Source of the DNA: an uncultured Sulfolobales archaeon
Lineage (GTDB): Archaea > Thermoproteota > Thermoprotei_A > Sulfolobales > Desulfurococcaceae
Reading direction: 5' to 3'
NCBI GenBank assembly: GCA_938045475.1
Contig: CALIML010000003.1
Span: forward strand, 1-64,000
Length of the DNA: 64,000 nucleotides
Below, piece by piece: positions 46,820 to 55,816 of this stretch. The position numbers and the translations under genes were made by a program. The notes under the pieces are model-generated. The model was not told the DNA's origin. It was given only the letters and a program-made list of their open reading frames with translations, and ran no database searches. Within the stretch, counting starts at the first letter, position 1, and each line of letters begins with the position of its first letter.

Positions 46820-46852
46820 ATATAAGCATTTATAGCTTATATCCATATAAGC
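46820..46852. promoter_or_regulatory. Candidate operator between hpr and dhaK
   Basis: Three ATATAAGC half-sites occur: 46820-46827 (plus), 46835-46842 (minus) and 46845-46852 (plus). The last two form a perfect palindrome, GCTTATAT-CC-ATATAAGC. The first overlaps the presumed TATA box of hpr, and the palindrome is about 30 bases before the dhaK TATA box. This layout fits a repressor or activator acting on both divergent genes. Confidence 0.5.
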
Positions 46853-46880
46853 ACGTTCTCTAGAGATAGTTCATGTAGAC

Positions 46881-46889
46881 TTATATATG
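46881..46889 (+). promoter_or_regulatory. TATA box and ribosome binding site of dhaK
   Basis: TTATATATG lies 38 bases before the ATG of dhaK, and GGGGGTG (46912-46918) is a strong ribosome binding site. Confidence 0.5.
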
Positions 46890-46926
46890 CACTCCATGAC
46901 ATATATTAATTGGGGGTGTTAAATTA

Positions 46927-47934
46927 ATGAAAAAACTCATAAATACTCCTGGTGAAGAAGTTAGAGAAATGCTTGAGGGAATGGTTCTAGCCTTTCCAGA
47001 GATCCTGAGACTTGACCCCGACTGGAACAACGTTTACAGAAGGTATAAGAAGCCTTCGTATAAAGTAGCTCTTGTCTCAGGTGGAGGAAGCGGCCACGAG
47101 CCAGCTCACGCTGGCTACGTAGGCTACGGGATGCTGGATGGAGCGAGTGCAGGCTTTACGTATACTTCACCAACGGTGCCGCAGATACAGGCTGCTATTA
47201 GAGAAGTTGCCACTGATGCAGGTGTACTAGTAGTCATTAAGAACTATGCTGGAGACGTAATGAACTTTAGGACTGCTGCCGAATTAGCTGCTGGCGAGGG
47301 CATTAAGACTGACTATGTGATAGTTAACGACGACGTATCAATAGTTGAAAAGGAGAATAGGAGGGGGACTACAATAACAGTGTTTGTACATAAGATAGCT
47401 GGAGCTGCAGCTGAAGAAGGATGGCCTCTTGAGGAAGTGAAGAGGGTGGCTCAAAAAGTAATAGATAACGGCAGAGATCTTGGGGTAGCCCTTACTCCAT
47501 GCATTGTGCCAGCGGCCGGGAAGCCAACCTTTGAACTAGGGCCTGATGAAATAGAGTTTGGAATAGGAATTCACGGAGAAGCTGGAGTAAAGAGAATGAA
47601 GTACATGCCTTCAAAGGAACTAGCCAAAATGATGGTCGATAAGATTGTTGAAGACCTTAAGCTTGAAAAGGGAGAAGAAATAGCTCTAGTGGCACAAGGC
47701 ACTGGCGGCACACCATACATGGAGAAGTTCCTATTCTATAGAGACGTCAGAAAGTATGTGGAGTCGCTTGGGCTAAAAGTATTTACGAGCTGGATAGGCG
47801 AATTCATGACCTCCCTTGAAATGCAAGGAGGTAGAGTAGCAATCCTAAGGCTTGACGAAGAGCTTAAGAGACTACTCATGGCGCCAGCCACTACTATAGC
47901 TATAAAAGTGCCTCCTCCAATAGTTGTTACATAA
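46927..47934 (+). CDS. dhaK: PTS-type dihydroxyacetone kinase subunit DhaK
   Basis: 335 residues, the usual size. SGGGSGHEPAH (51-61) forms the substrate pocket, with a conserved His at 57, and His216 in GIGIHGEAG corresponds to the residue that binds dihydroxyacetone covalently as a hemiaminal. DhaK receives phosphate from the ADP of DhaL and forms DHAP. It is transcribed away from hpr and convergent with dhaM. Subunit genes therefore lie on opposite strands, unlike the dhaKLM operon of bacteria. Confidence 0.96.
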   Translation: MKKLINTPGEEVREMLEGMVLAFPEILRLDPDWNNVYRRYKKPSYKVALVSGGGSGHEPAHAGYVGYGMLDGASAGFTYTSPTVPQIQAAIREVATDAGVLVVIKNYAGDVMNFRTAAELAAGEGIKTDYVIVNDDVSIVEKENRRGTTITVFVHKIAGAAAEEGWPLEEVKRVAQKVIDNGRDLGVALTPCIVPAAGKPTFELGPDEIEFGIGIHGEAGVKRMKYMPSKELAKMMVDKIVEDLKLEKGEEIALVAQGTGGTPYMEKFLFYRDVRKYVESLGLKVFTSWIGEFMTSLEMQGGRVAILRLDEELKRLLMAPATTIAIKVPPPIVVT

Positions 47935-47980
47935 AAATACCGAACGACGTGAAGAAAAGAGGTATTGCGGTAAAAATTTA

Positions 47981-47991
47981 TTTTTTTTTTT
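47981..47991 (+). terminator. Oligo-T terminator of dhaK
   Basis: Eleven T in a row about 47 bases after the dhaK stop and just before the end of convergent dhaM, typical of archaeal termination. Confidence 0.6.
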
Positions 47992-47992
47992 A

Positions 47993-48385
47993 CTATTGCA
48001 CTTTAACCATATTTCTTGCTTCTTCAGCTGCTCTCAATACTTCCTCAATGCTCTTACCTAAGCTCGCTTCAACAGCTGCTATAAAAGCTCCTTCAACTAT
48101 AGGGGCATTGGCGATAAAGACCTTTGACTTTACCTCTTGGTTCAATACGTTGAGCGCTGCTTTTGCCCCTATAGCAGTGCTGCCAAAGTCAACGAATATT
48201 ATTACCCCCTGTTCATCAAGTACTTCATTTATTGCTCTAATTATTTCACTAACGTTTGTGCCTAGTTCTCCTGCTTCGCCACCTACACAAGCAATCTTGA
48301 CTGCTCCCCCAATCATTTGATCTATTACTTCCTTTACTCCTTCGCTTATCTTCCTATTGTGAGACACCAGCACTATTCCTACCAT
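47993..48385 (-). CDS. dhaM: PTS-type dihydroxyacetone kinase phosphotransfer subunit DhaM (EIIA-like domain only)
   Basis: 130 residues: VGIVLVSHN with the phospho-accepting His at residue 9, CVGGEAGELGT, and IFVDFGSTAIGAKAAL, the hallmark of the DhaM EIIA-man-like domain. Unlike E. coli DhaM it lacks HPr and Enzyme I parts, so it must take phosphate from a separate HPr, presumably the one at 46469. It rephosphorylates the ADP bound to DhaL. dhaL lies directly upstream in the same direction. Confidence 0.94.
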   Translation of the reverse strand: MVGIVLVSHNRKISEGVKEVIDQMIGGAVKIACVGGEAGELGTNVSEIIRAINEVLDEQGVIIFVDFGSTAIGAKAALNVLNQEVKSKVFIANAPIVEGAFIAAVEASLGKSIEEVLRAAEEARNMVKVQ

Positions 48386-48423
48386 GAATTCACCAAATGT
48401 CTCGATAATTGGGTTAATGTAGG

Positions 48424-49164
48424 TTAAATGAATTCCTCGCTCACTAATGCACCGCTTGCATCATCGTATTTAGATATCCTTACGCCAGTTCTGCCGTTTA
48501 ATGTATCGAGGAAGGTTCTTATTATTAGGTAAGTTGAAGTAGCTCCCGGATCCTGGTGCCCTATGCTTCTCTCACCCAAGTAGCTTGCCCTCCCCCTCTT
48601 AGCTAACATAGGTATAGTTTTTAAGACACTATCCCTAGCTAGAGGAACTATTTCGCTGAGGGCTTCAATGAAGTCCAAGTCTTTTCTAGTTGAAAGCATT
48701 TCCTTAAGTTTCTCTACAACTGGATGTAGGACGTCGACCATAGTCTTTTCCCCAGGAACTGTTCCCCCACCTACTGTTCTAACAGCCTTCAGCCCGGCTT
48801 CAAGGATCTTTGCGAAGTCCTCTACGCCCACCTCCTTCTTACCTTTAACTGTCTTTGAAGCCTCTAGGAATAGCATTCCATATAGCGGGCCTGCTGCTCC
48901 TCCAACAACTTGCAGTAGCCCCATCCCAGTTAAGTTAAGCATAGTGCCTATATCTAAGTTCTCGGGATTCTTCTGCCTATTAATTAACTCCTTTACTTTC
49001 TGAAATCCCCTCACCATGTTAATGCCGTGATCCGCGTCACCTATATCTGCGTCGAGTTTAGTGAGGTATTTTTCATTAGCTTTCATTACTTCAAGTATGT
49101 TGTCAAGCACTTTTAGAAACGTCTTAGAGTCTATAGTATGCACTTTCACAACTTCAGCGCCCAT
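48424..49164 (-). CDS. dhaL: PTS-type dihydroxyacetone kinase ADP-binding subunit DhaL
   Basis: 246 residues, longer than the usual 210. The Mg-ADP site is DADIGDADHG (residues 38-47), followed by GGAAGPLYGMLF and the loop GGGTVPGEKTMVDVLHP. The lid region is GRASYLGERSIGHQDPGATS. The extra length is at the N-terminus and in a C-terminal tail (FLDTLNGRTGVRI onward). It holds ADP as a cofactor, loaded by DhaM and used by DhaK. It is the first gene of a dhaL-dhaM operon. Confidence 0.95.
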   Translation of the reverse strand: MGAEVVKVHTIDSKTFLKVLDNILEVMKANEKYLTKLDADIGDADHGINMVRGFQKVKELINRQKNPENLDIGTMLNLTGMGLLQVVGGAAGPLYGMLFLEASKTVKGKKEVGVEDFAKILEAGLKAVRTVGGGTVPGEKTMVDVLHPVVEKLKEMLSTRKDLDFIEALSEIVPLARDSVLKTIPMLAKRGRASYLGERSIGHQDPGATSTYLIIRTFLDTLNGRTGVRISKYDDASGALVSEEFI

Positions 49165-49249
49165 ACATGCTCTCCCTTCACATCTACATGTCTAACAATA
49201 CGCAAACCGTATTTAAGCATAACGCGTGTCCCTATCCATTAACACAAGT

Positions 49250-49260
49250 TTTTTATATAT
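49250..49260 (+). promoter_or_regulatory. TATA box and RBS of glpF
   Basis: TTTTTATATAT about 44 bases before the glpF ATG, with GGTGA at 49294-49298 as ribosome binding site. Confidence 0.5.
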
Positions 49261-49303
49261 GTGCCTTGGCTATATGTATGTTAGTAAAATTTAGGTGAGT
49301 TGA

Positions 49304-50023
49304 ATGGGTAGTGAATACTTAGGAGAGTTTATTGGAACAATGATCCTTATACTGCTCGGCGATGGCGTTGTAGCAAACGTAGTTCTCGGCAAGACTAAGG
49401 GGCAGGGAGCTGGCTGGATTGTTATAACAGCTGGCTGGGGGTTTGCAGTAATGAATGGCGTGGCGGCTGCATTCCTAGCTGGAAGCCCCTATGGACATAT
49501 AAATCCAGCTGTAACAATAGCTTTAGCTGCTATAGGTAAGTTTGACTGGGGCCTAGTTCCAGGATTCGTTGTTGCTCAAATACTTGGTGGATTTGTTGGA
49601 GGAGTAATAGTGTTTCTAGCCTACTATAGCCACTTTAAGGAGACGGCTGAGCCAGGCCTTAAGCTAGCCGTATTCTCAACTGGCCCAGCTATCAGGAACT
49701 TGCCCCTAAACTTCCTAACTGAGATGGTTGGTACATTCATGCTATTGCTGGGAGTACTAGCTCTCACAAGCCTTAAAGAACTACCAGTATTCTTCATACC
49801 TGTAATAGTTGGATTCCTCGTGTGGAGCATTGGCTTAAGCCTCGGAGGCCCAACTGGCTATGCAATTAACCCAGCCAGGGATCTAGGGCCTAGGATAGCT
49901 CACGCAGTGCTCCCAATACCGGGTAAGGGAAGCTCAGACTGGTCATATGGCTTAGTAGTACCTATATTTGGCCCAATAATTGGCGGAATAATTGGTGCAC
50001 TAGTATATACTCTAGTTATATAG
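49304..50023 (+). CDS. glpF: Glycerol facilitator (MIP/aquaporin family)
   Basis: 239 residues and six membrane helices. The two pore motifs are HINPAVTIAL (first NPA) and INPARDLGPR (second NPA followed by the Arg of the selectivity filter and the Asp typical of glycerol-conducting channels). The RD pair after NPA argues for glycerol over water. Placement before glpK supports glycerol uptake. It is separated from glpK by 150 bases with its own terminator. Confidence 0.94.
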   Translation: MGSEYLGEFIGTMILILLGDGVVANVVLGKTKGQGAGWIVITAGWGFAVMNGVAAAFLAGSPYGHINPAVTIALAAIGKFDWGLVPGFVVAQILGGFVGGVIVFLAYYSHFKETAEPGLKLAVFSTGPAIRNLPLNFLTEMVGTFMLLLGVLALTSLKELPVFFIPVIVGFLVWSIGLSLGGPTGYAINPARDLGPRIAHAVLPIPGKGSSDWSYGLVVPIFGPIIGGIIGALVYTLVI

Positions 50024-50038
50024 TAGCATAACACTATA

Positions 50039-50044
50039 TTTTTT
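50039..50044 (+). terminator. Oligo-T signal after glpF
   Basis: Six T about 15 bases after the stop, and a second run of six T at 50061-50066. Confidence 0.4.
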
Positions 50045-50160
50045 AACAATAGCAATAATAATTTTTTGAAAGATCAAGAAGATCGCCCTTTTCCCTATTA
50101 GTTAGTTGAAGCAAATATTGTATATAATTTACGAAAGATTTATATATATCTCATATATAG

Positions 50161-50169
50161 TTATATATA
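50161..50169 (+). promoter_or_regulatory. TATA box of glpK
   Basis: TTATATATA lies about 28 bases before ATG 50194, supporting that ATG as a leaderless start. Another TTTATATATATC at 50139-50150 could be an alternative box or operator. Confidence 0.45.
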
Positions 50170-50193
50170 GACATAGTGCGGGGTCTGATAAGT

Positions 50194-51771
50194 ATGGTTG
50201 AAAAGAAGTATTCTATGTCAATAGATCAAGGCACTACTGGAACTAGAGTAATGTTATTCACCCACAACGGACTTCCCGTTAAAGGCGGCTGGTCATACCA
50301 TGAGCACGCTCAGATATTTCCTAAGCCTGGGTGGGTTGAGCATAACCCGCTTGAAATATGGGAAAAGACTAAGCAGTGTATAAAGGAGGTACTTGAGTGG
50401 TCAAAAGTTGATCCTAGGGAGATAGCTGCTATTGGAGTCACCAATCAGAGGGAGACTACAATAATATGGGATCCGAAGACAGGTAAGCCTGTCTACAATG
50501 CTGTAGTGTGGCAGGATAGAAGGACTGCTCCTCAAATAGATTACTTAAGAGAACACTACTTTGATGCAATAAAGAGTAAGTCGGGGCTAGTGCCAGACTG
50601 CTATTTCTCAAGCACTAAGGTGTGGTGGATACTTGACAACGTTAACAATGTGAGGGAGAGAGCTAAGAAGGGGGAGCTGATATTCGGAACTATAGATACG
50701 TGGATTATATGGAACTTAACTAGAGGATCAAAGGATGTATTAACTCCAGAGAGATATGGAGCACATGTAATAGACTACACCAATGCTTCTAGAACAATGC
50801 TATTCAACATACATAAACTCGACTGGGACGATGAACTCCTAGAGATCCAGGGCAAAATACCTAAAGAGCTAATGCCTTTGCCAAGGCCTTCAAGCGATAA
50901 GGCTATCTATGGATATACGGGGCCTGAAGTAACTGAGTTAATGGGAGGAGTAAGCATACCTGTAGCCGGAGATGCAGGAGATCAGCAGGCAGCGTTATTT
51001 GGCCAAGCAGGCTACGATGTCGGTGACGTTAAATGCACTTATGGAACAGGAAACTTCATACTCTTCAATACTGGGACTAAAGCCGTTCCATCAAAGCACG
51101 GGCTGCTAACTACAGTATTTTACGGTCTTGAGCCTGGGAAAGCTATCTACGCTCTAGAGGGAAGCATATTCATTACTGGAGCAGCCATACAGTGGCTAAG
51201 GGATGGGCTAAAGCTAATTGAGGTTTCAGCAGAGGTAAATCCATTAGCTGAATCCGCTTCTGATACCGGCGGAGTATACTTAGTTCCAGCATTCGTGGGG
51301 CTTGGAGCACCATACTGGGACCACTATGCTAGAGGGCTAATTATTGGAATTACTAGAGGAACTGAGAGAAAGCACGTAGCTAGAGCCACTCTTGAAGCAA
51401 TAGCTTATCTAACTAGAGACGTCATAGAGGCTATGGTTGCTGACACTGGGCAGAAAATAAGTGTGCTTAAAGCTGATGGAGGAGCCGCTAAGAGCGACTT
51501 CTTAATGCAATTCCAGGCAGACATACTTGACGCAAAAGTAATAAGGCCAGTCGTATTTGAAACTACAGCCCTTGGAGCAGCGTACTTGGCTGGATTAGCC
51601 GTTGGATTCTGGGAAGACTTGGAGGACGTTAGAAAGAACTGGAAGATGGAGAGAGAGTTCGTACCAGCAATGGATCCTGATAAAAGGGAGAAGCTGTATA
51701 AGGGATGGAAGGTCGCTGTACAGAAAGCCCTCGGATGGGCTAAGGAAGTTCCTTGGGCTTATGGATACTGA
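50194..51771 (+). CDS. glpK: Glycerol kinase
   Basis: About 525 residues. [15 protein letters not shown] is the FGGY N-terminus, with [25 protein letters not shown] and [11 protein letters not shown] (phosphate 2 motif), and the ADP loop near [14 protein letters not shown]. The catalytic Asp is in [12 protein letters not shown]. It makes glycerol-3-phosphate from glycerol and ATP. ATG 50194 is chosen over GTG 50176 because the TATA box lies 28 bases upstream and the family start is [12 protein letters not shown]. It is followed by the GlpA-like genes and an oligo-T run. Confidence 0.97.
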   Translation: MVEKKYSMSIDQGTTGTRVMLFTHNGLPVKGGWSYHEHAQIFPKPGWVEHNPLEIWEKTKQCIKEVLEWSKVDPREIAAIGVTNQRETTIIWDPKTGKPVYNAVVWQDRRTAPQIDYLREHYFDAIKSKSGLVPDCYFSSTKVWWILDNVNNVRERAKKGELIFGTIDTWIIWNLTRGSKDVLTPERYGAHVIDYTNASRTMLFNIHKLDWDDELLEIQGKIPKELMPLPRPSSDKAIYGYTGPEVTELMGGVSIPVAGDAGDQQAALFGQAGYDVGDVKCTYGTGNFILFNTGTKAVPSKHGLLTTVFYGLEPGKAIYALEGSIFITGAAIQWLRDGLKLIEVSAEVNPLAESASDTGGVYLVPAFVGLGAPYWDHYARGLIIGITRGTERKHVARATLEAIAYLTRDVIEAMVADTGQKISVLKADGGAAKSDFLMQFQADILDAKVIRPVVFETTALGAAYLAGLAVGFWEDLEDVRKNWKMEREFVPAMDPDKREKLYKGWKVAVQKALGWAKEVPWAYGY

Positions 51772-51802
51772 GGCGTTTTAAATGCCTCTCTAAACAAATT
51801 CA

Positions 51803-51808
51803 TTTTTT
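51803..51808 (+). terminator. Oligo-T signal after glpK
   Basis: Six T about 30 bases after the glpK stop, 45 bases before the next start. Confidence 0.35.
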
Positions 51809-51852
51809 ATACCCTCATATACTCATTTAGTTTTAGAAGGTGCATCTACGCT

Positions 51853-53349
51853 ATGCCCCTAAAAATAGCTATAGTTGGAGCGGGAATAGTTGGCTCATCA
51901 ATAGCCAGAGTCTTAAGTATGTATGAAGACTTCGATGTGACTTTAGTAGAGAAGGAGCCTGACGTTGGGTGGGGGAGCAGTAAGGCGAATACTGCGATAA
52001 TTCACCCGGGGCACGAAGAGGAGCCTGATGTACACCCGCTTAGAGCGAGGCTATGTAGGGAGGGGAATGCTTTATGGAGGCAGTGGGCTAGGGAGCTTAA
52101 TATACCTGTTAAATGGCCTGGGGAACTCATGGTCTTCTTTAATGAAGAGGAGGAGAAGAGCGCTAGAAAATACATTGAGCTAGCTAAGCTTAACAAAATA
52201 CCTGGAGTAAGAGCCGTTTACCGCGACGAGCTCTTGCAAATGGATCCAAGCGTTAACCCGAGCGCTCTAGGAGCAATATATGCGCCTACAGCGGGAACGA
52301 TATCTTCTTTTGAAGCAGTAATAGCTGTAGTTGAAAACGCTGTGGAGAATGGAGTGAAGCTATTGACTGAAGCTGAAGTAAGGGGGGTCAAAGTAGTTGA
52401 TAAGAAGGTGAGAGGTGTAGAGACTGCTAGAGGATTTGTAGAAGCAGACGTAGTTATTAATGCGGCAGGCCTGTACTCAGATAAAATATCGCACATGGCT
52501 GGAGTAGATTCGGGCTTCGTAGTAAGGCCTAGGAGGGGGGAGTACTTCCTGTTTGATGAAAACGTTAAGGTGAAGCCTGAGAAACTGCTGCATACAACGC
52601 CTACTCCAATAACTAAGGGGGTTTATGCTATTACTACAGTACACGGTAACTTAATGATAGGCCCTACAGCAGAAGATCTACCTATAGATGCCAAGGATGA
52701 GACTTCAACGAGTGAAAAAGGCTTAGAGTACGTGTGGAAGGAGTCTGAAAGACTGCTTAAAGAGCTTCCCCCAAGGGCTAAGATCATAAGGACTTTCGCT
52801 GGCTTAAGGCCTGAACCTCCAGGAGGGCATTGGCGTATAGAGGCTTACGACGATCCATGGGGTTTTGTAAACGTCGCTGGAATCAGGTCGCCTGGATTTA
52901 CTTCAGCGCCAGCAATAGCTCAATATGTGCTTAACTTAATCAAGGATAAGTACGATGTAAGCCTAGTTAGAAAGAAGCATTGGAACCCCCATAGAAGCGA
53001 CATAGTTAGAGTTAAGGATAGATCACTTCAGGAAGTCGATGAATTAATAAGGAAGAACCCTGATTACGGTGAAATAATCTGTTATTGCAAGACGGTTTCA
53101 AAGGCTGAAGTTATTGAAGCTATTGAGAGAATGAAGAAGGCCGGCGTAAAAACCATAACTATAGATGGAATAAAGTTTAGGACTAGGGCAGGCCTTGGAA
53201 TGTGCCAGGGATCATTCTGTAGGTGGAGGATGGCGCTGTTGATATCTCAATATGCTGGAGTACCGCTACACAAAGTAGTAGTAAAGAAGGATCTCTATGG
53301 CATAGGGGAAGTAAAGGCTTTGCTGAAGCCAACGAGCCAGGGTGGTTAA
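51853..53349 (+). CDS. glpA: FAD-dependent glycerol-3-phosphate dehydrogenase-like protein with C-terminal BFD [2Fe-2S] domain (GlpA-like)
   Basis: 498 residues. The FAD site is IVGAGIVGSSIARVLS at the N-terminus. The DAO fold includes STAK-like GSSKANTAIIHPG and the closing IRSPGFTSAPAIAQYV. After about residue 400 comes a bacterioferritin-associated-ferredoxin-like domain with Cys in IICYCKTVSK and GMCQGSFCRW. This is the architecture of anaerobic GlpA and would oxidise glycerol-3-phosphate to DHAP. It overlaps the next gene by 8 bases; the C-terminus ends SQGG. The operon order with glpK supports the substrate. Confidence 0.88.
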   Translation: MPLKIAIVGAGIVGSSIARVLSMYEDFDVTLVEKEPDVGWGSSKANTAIIHPGHEEEPDVHPLRARLCREGNALWRQWARELNIPVKWPGELMVFFNEEEEKSARKYIELAKLNKIPGVRAVYRDELLQMDPSVNPSALGAIYAPTAGTISSFEAVIAVVENAVENGVKLLTEAEVRGVKVVDKKVRGVETARGFVEADVVINAAGLYSDKISHMAGVDSGFVVRPRRGEYFLFDENVKVKPEKLLHTTPTPITKGVYAITTVHGNLMIGPTAEDLPIDAKDETSTSEKGLEYVWKESERLLKELPPRAKIIRTFAGLRPEPPGGHWRIEAYDDPWGFVNVAGIRSPGFTSAPAIAQYVLNLIKDKYDVSLVRKKHWNPHRSDIVRVKDRSLQEVDELIRKNPDYGEIICYCKTVSKAEVIEAIERMKKAGVKTITIDGIKFRTRAGLGMCQGSFCRWRMALLISQYAGVPLHKVVVKKDLYGIGEVKALLKPTSQGG

Positions 53350-54610
53350 AGTGCTTGAGTTAAACTACGATACTGTTATTATTGGAGCAGGCCCAGCTGG
53401 AATAGCTGCTGCAATAAAGGCTAATGAGCTCGGGCTCAAGGCAGTGCTTGTTGAAAACAGGGATCTTCTTGGAGGAATACCGCTGCAGTGCGTTCACCCG
53501 GGATTCGGCCTCCACTACTTTAAAGAAGACTTGACTGGAACGGAGTTCATCTACAGGTTCTTCGATAAAATGGAGAAGCTTGGAGTAGAGCACTTACTGA
53601 AATCCCATGTTCACTCAATAGAGCCTGTAGCACACAATGAAAAAGTCGTAAACGTTATAACGCCTCAGGGAGTCATGAGGCTTAAGACAAAGACATTGAT
53701 ATACACGGCTGGGGCAAGGGAGAGACATGTATTTGAAATAAATATTGTTGGAGATAGGCCTGCAGGAATTTATACAGCTGGAGAAGCCCAGACCCTCATG
53801 GATATATATGGTATTATTCCAGGCAAGGAGATAGTCATAATTGGATCTGGGGACGTTGGATTAATAATGGCCAGGAGGTTCGCTCTTGAAGGAGCTAAAG
53901 TTAAGGCTGTAATAGAGTTAATGCACTATCCAGGTGGATTGATGAGGAACATAGTTCAATGCCTCCAGGACTACGATATACCGCTATACCTAGGCCACGT
54001 AGCTACAAAGGTAGTTGGTAAGAAGAGAGTTGAGAAAGTAGTGGTGGCTAAAGTTGATGAGAAGCTTAAGCCTATTGAGGGAACGGAGCTTGAAATACCG
54101 TGTGATACAATAGTGCTGGCAGCTGGCCTCGTACCTAACTTAGACATGCTTGAGAAAATAGGCTTAGTAATAGATCCATACACTAGGGGGCCCGTAGTAA
54201 ACGAGTTTCTTGAAACAAACATACCTGGAGTATTTGTTGCTGGAAATGCCTTAGTCATAAATGACTTAGTTGACTACGTAGTTGAGCAAGGAGAGCTAGC
54301 TGCAGAAGGAGCTCGCTACTTTATTGAAAACGATGGAATACCGACAACTGATTGGAAGCCAGTTATAAGGGGGAGGAACATTAGATTCATAGTCCCACAC
54401 TACGTTAGCGGTAAGAGGGATGTAATACTTTATGCTAGAGTTCGACAGCCTGAGAAAAACGTAGTAGTCGCTATTCCTGAAGTAGGCTGGAAAATGAAGC
54501 AATTTAACGTTAGGCCAGCTGAAATGATAAGAGTTAAGCTAACTAAAAGACTCTTGGAAAGAGCTGCTTCTGTAGAAAAGATCTCTATGGAGGTGATCCC
54601 CGGTGAGTGA
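53342..54610 (+). CDS. NAD(P)/FAD-dependent oxidoreductase, GlpB/HcnB-like partner flavoprotein
   Basis: 422 residues from GTG 53342. TVIIGAGPAGIAAAIKANELG is the FAD site, IIGSGDVGLIMARRF the second dinucleotide site, and IPGVFVAGNALVINDLVDYV the C-terminal FAD contact. The CVHPGFGLHYFKEDLTG segment carries a Cys that may be redox-active. It is related to the alpha chains of sarcosine oxidase and the gene at 44418, but lacks their [2Fe-2S] domain. It overlaps neighbours on both sides, so it is probably a subunit of the glycerol-3-phosphate dehydrogenase complex. Confidence 0.85.
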   Translation: MVKVLELNYDTVIIGAGPAGIAAAIKANELGLKAVLVENRDLLGGIPLQCVHPGFGLHYFKEDLTGTEFIYRFFDKMEKLGVEHLLKSHVHSIEPVAHNEKVVNVITPQGVMRLKTKTLIYTAGARERHVFEINIVGDRPAGIYTAGEAQTLMDIYGIIPGKEIVIIGSGDVGLIMARRFALEGAKVKAVIELMHYPGGLMRNIVQCLQDYDIPLYLGHVATKVVGKKRVEKVVVAKVDEKLKPIEGTELEIPCDTIVLAAGLVPNLDMLEKIGLVIDPYTRGPVVNEFLETNIPGVFVAGNALVINDLVDYVVEQGELAAEGARYFIENDGIPTTDWKPVIRGRNIRFIVPHYVSGKRDVILYARVRQPEKNVVVAIPEVGWKMKQFNVRPAEMIRVKLTKRLLERAASVEKISMEVIPGE

Positions 54611-54971
54611 AAGAGAGCTCACATGCATAATATGCCCAGCTAGCTGCACACTCAAAGTACGCACAGAGCCCGGAGGATCGTTGAAAGTTGAGGGAGCGCT
54701 GTGCCCGAGGGGGGTGGATTACGCAAAGCAGGAAGTCACTGATCCAAGGAGGATCGTTATGTCCGTAGTCAAAGTCGTAGGAGGCGATCTACCTACAGTA
54801 TCAGTTAAAACTAACAAGCCGGTGCCAAAGAAATGTATTCAAGAAGTAATGAAGGCTACAGCATCAATAGAGCTTAAGGCGCCAGTTGAAATAGGCCAAG
54901 CAGTAATTAAAGACATTTGCGGCGCAGACGTTGTTGCTACAAGGAGAGTAAAGAAAGTAAATTCAATATAG
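54603..54971 (+). CDS. DUF1667 protein, small Cys-rich partner of glycerol-3-phosphate dehydrogenase
   Basis: 122 residues from GTG 54603. It has CIICPASCTLKV and GALCPRGVDYAKQEVTDPRRI, typical of DUF1667 proteins, which occur next to glpA/glpB-like genes in anaerobes. The four Cys could hold an FeS cluster or zinc. The gene overlaps the flavoprotein gene by 8 bases. Its role in passing electrons onward is likely but unproven. Confidence 0.88.
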   Translation: MSERELTCIICPASCTLKVRTEPGGSLKVEGALCPRGVDYAKQEVTDPRRIVMSVVKVVGGDLPTVSVKTNKPVPKKCIQEVMKATASIELKAPVEIGQAVIKDICGADVVATRRVKKVNSI

Positions 54972-55070
54972 TTCACTTTTTCCCTCCTAAATACTTTAAA
55001 TGTTAAACAGTTAAAGTATGATAGCTACAAGAATTTATTTTCTCAGAAGTAGTTAGTTGGGTGAACGGTT

Positions 55071-55556
55071 TTGGAGTTTAAGAAGCTTGGATATTTAACA
55101 CAAAAGGATCTAGAGTATTTAGGCATTATTCCCCCCAGTGAAAGACTTAAGAAAGGACCAGTAGTAATTGTTGAATGCCCTGAGGAAATCCCATGCGATA
55201 TATGCGTTTACGCATGCCCATACGGAGCTATATCAAAGGAATTCATCTATAGCATTCCCAGAGTTAATTGGGATAAATGTAACGGATGCGGGGTATGCGT
55301 GCCCCAATGCCCTGGACTAGCTATGTTCGTAGTCGATCTTTCAAAGAATGGAGTAGCATACGTGACTTTACCATACGAATTCCTCCCAGAGCCCGTTAAA
55401 GGGGATGTAGCTGCATTGTTAGGGAGGGATGGCAGAGAACTCGGCTTAGGTAGAGTAGTGAAGGCGTGGAAGTACTGCGGCACATGGTCTATTACAGTAG
55501 AAGTCCCGAGAGGAATAGCAATGGATGTGAGAGCTATATGGATCCAGAGAAAGTAG
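55071..55556 (+). CDS. 4Fe-4S ferredoxin-like protein of a flavoprotein complex
   Basis: 161 residues from TTG 55071. Two cluster motifs are visible: CDICVYACP near residue 43 and CNGCGVCVPQCP near residue 73. The N-terminus has GYLTQKDLEYLGIIPP and the C-terminus is a small beta domain. Together with the BFD-like protein and the DAO-type flavoprotein downstream it resembles the small subunits of dye-linked proline or sarcosine dehydrogenases. It is the first gene of a new unit with ACTTTAAATG upstream. Confidence 0.8.
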   Translation: MEFKKLGYLTQKDLEYLGIIPPSERLKKGPVVIVECPEEIPCDICVYACPYGAISKEFIYSIPRVNWDKCNGCGVCVPQCPGLAMFVVDLSKNGVAYVTLPYEFLPEPVKGDVAALLGRDGRELGLGRVVKAWKYCGTWSITVEVPRGIAMDVRAIWIQRK

Positions 55557-55816
55557 TTGTGTGTAGATGCGAGGACGTATTGTTAAGCGATATATTGAAG
55601 GCTATAGAGGGAGGTTATAGAGACTTGGAGAGCATTAAGAGACTTCTAAGAGTAGGCATGGGATCTTGTCAGGGAAGACACTGCTTACCCATAGTTGCTA
55701 GAGTGTTAGCTAAGGCAACAGGCTTGAGAATAGATGAATTAAACTACCCTCCTTCAAGGCCTCCGCTAATGCCCATTCAAATAAAGTGCTTCTTAAGTGA
55801 TGGAAATGAAGAGTGA
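55538..55816 (+). CDS. BFD-like [2Fe-2S] protein
   Basis: 92 residues from ATG 55538. The four cluster Cys are in VVCRCEDV and GSCQGRHCLP. The family start is MDPEKVVVCRCED; a longer frame from 55466 overlaps the previous gene and adds unrelated residues. This small protein passes electrons between the flavoprotein subunits. It overlaps the preceding gene by 19 bases and the next by about 17, so the three are coupled. Confidence 0.85.
   Translation: MDPEKVVVCRCEDVLLSDILKAIEGGYRDLESIKRLLRVGMGSCQGRHCLPIVARVLAKATGLRIDELNYPPSRPPLMPIQIKCFLSDGNEE

Noticed and set aside
47949-48320. Plus-strand frame opposite dhaM
   Set aside because: Shadow of dhaM; it starts inside the terminator region of dhaK.
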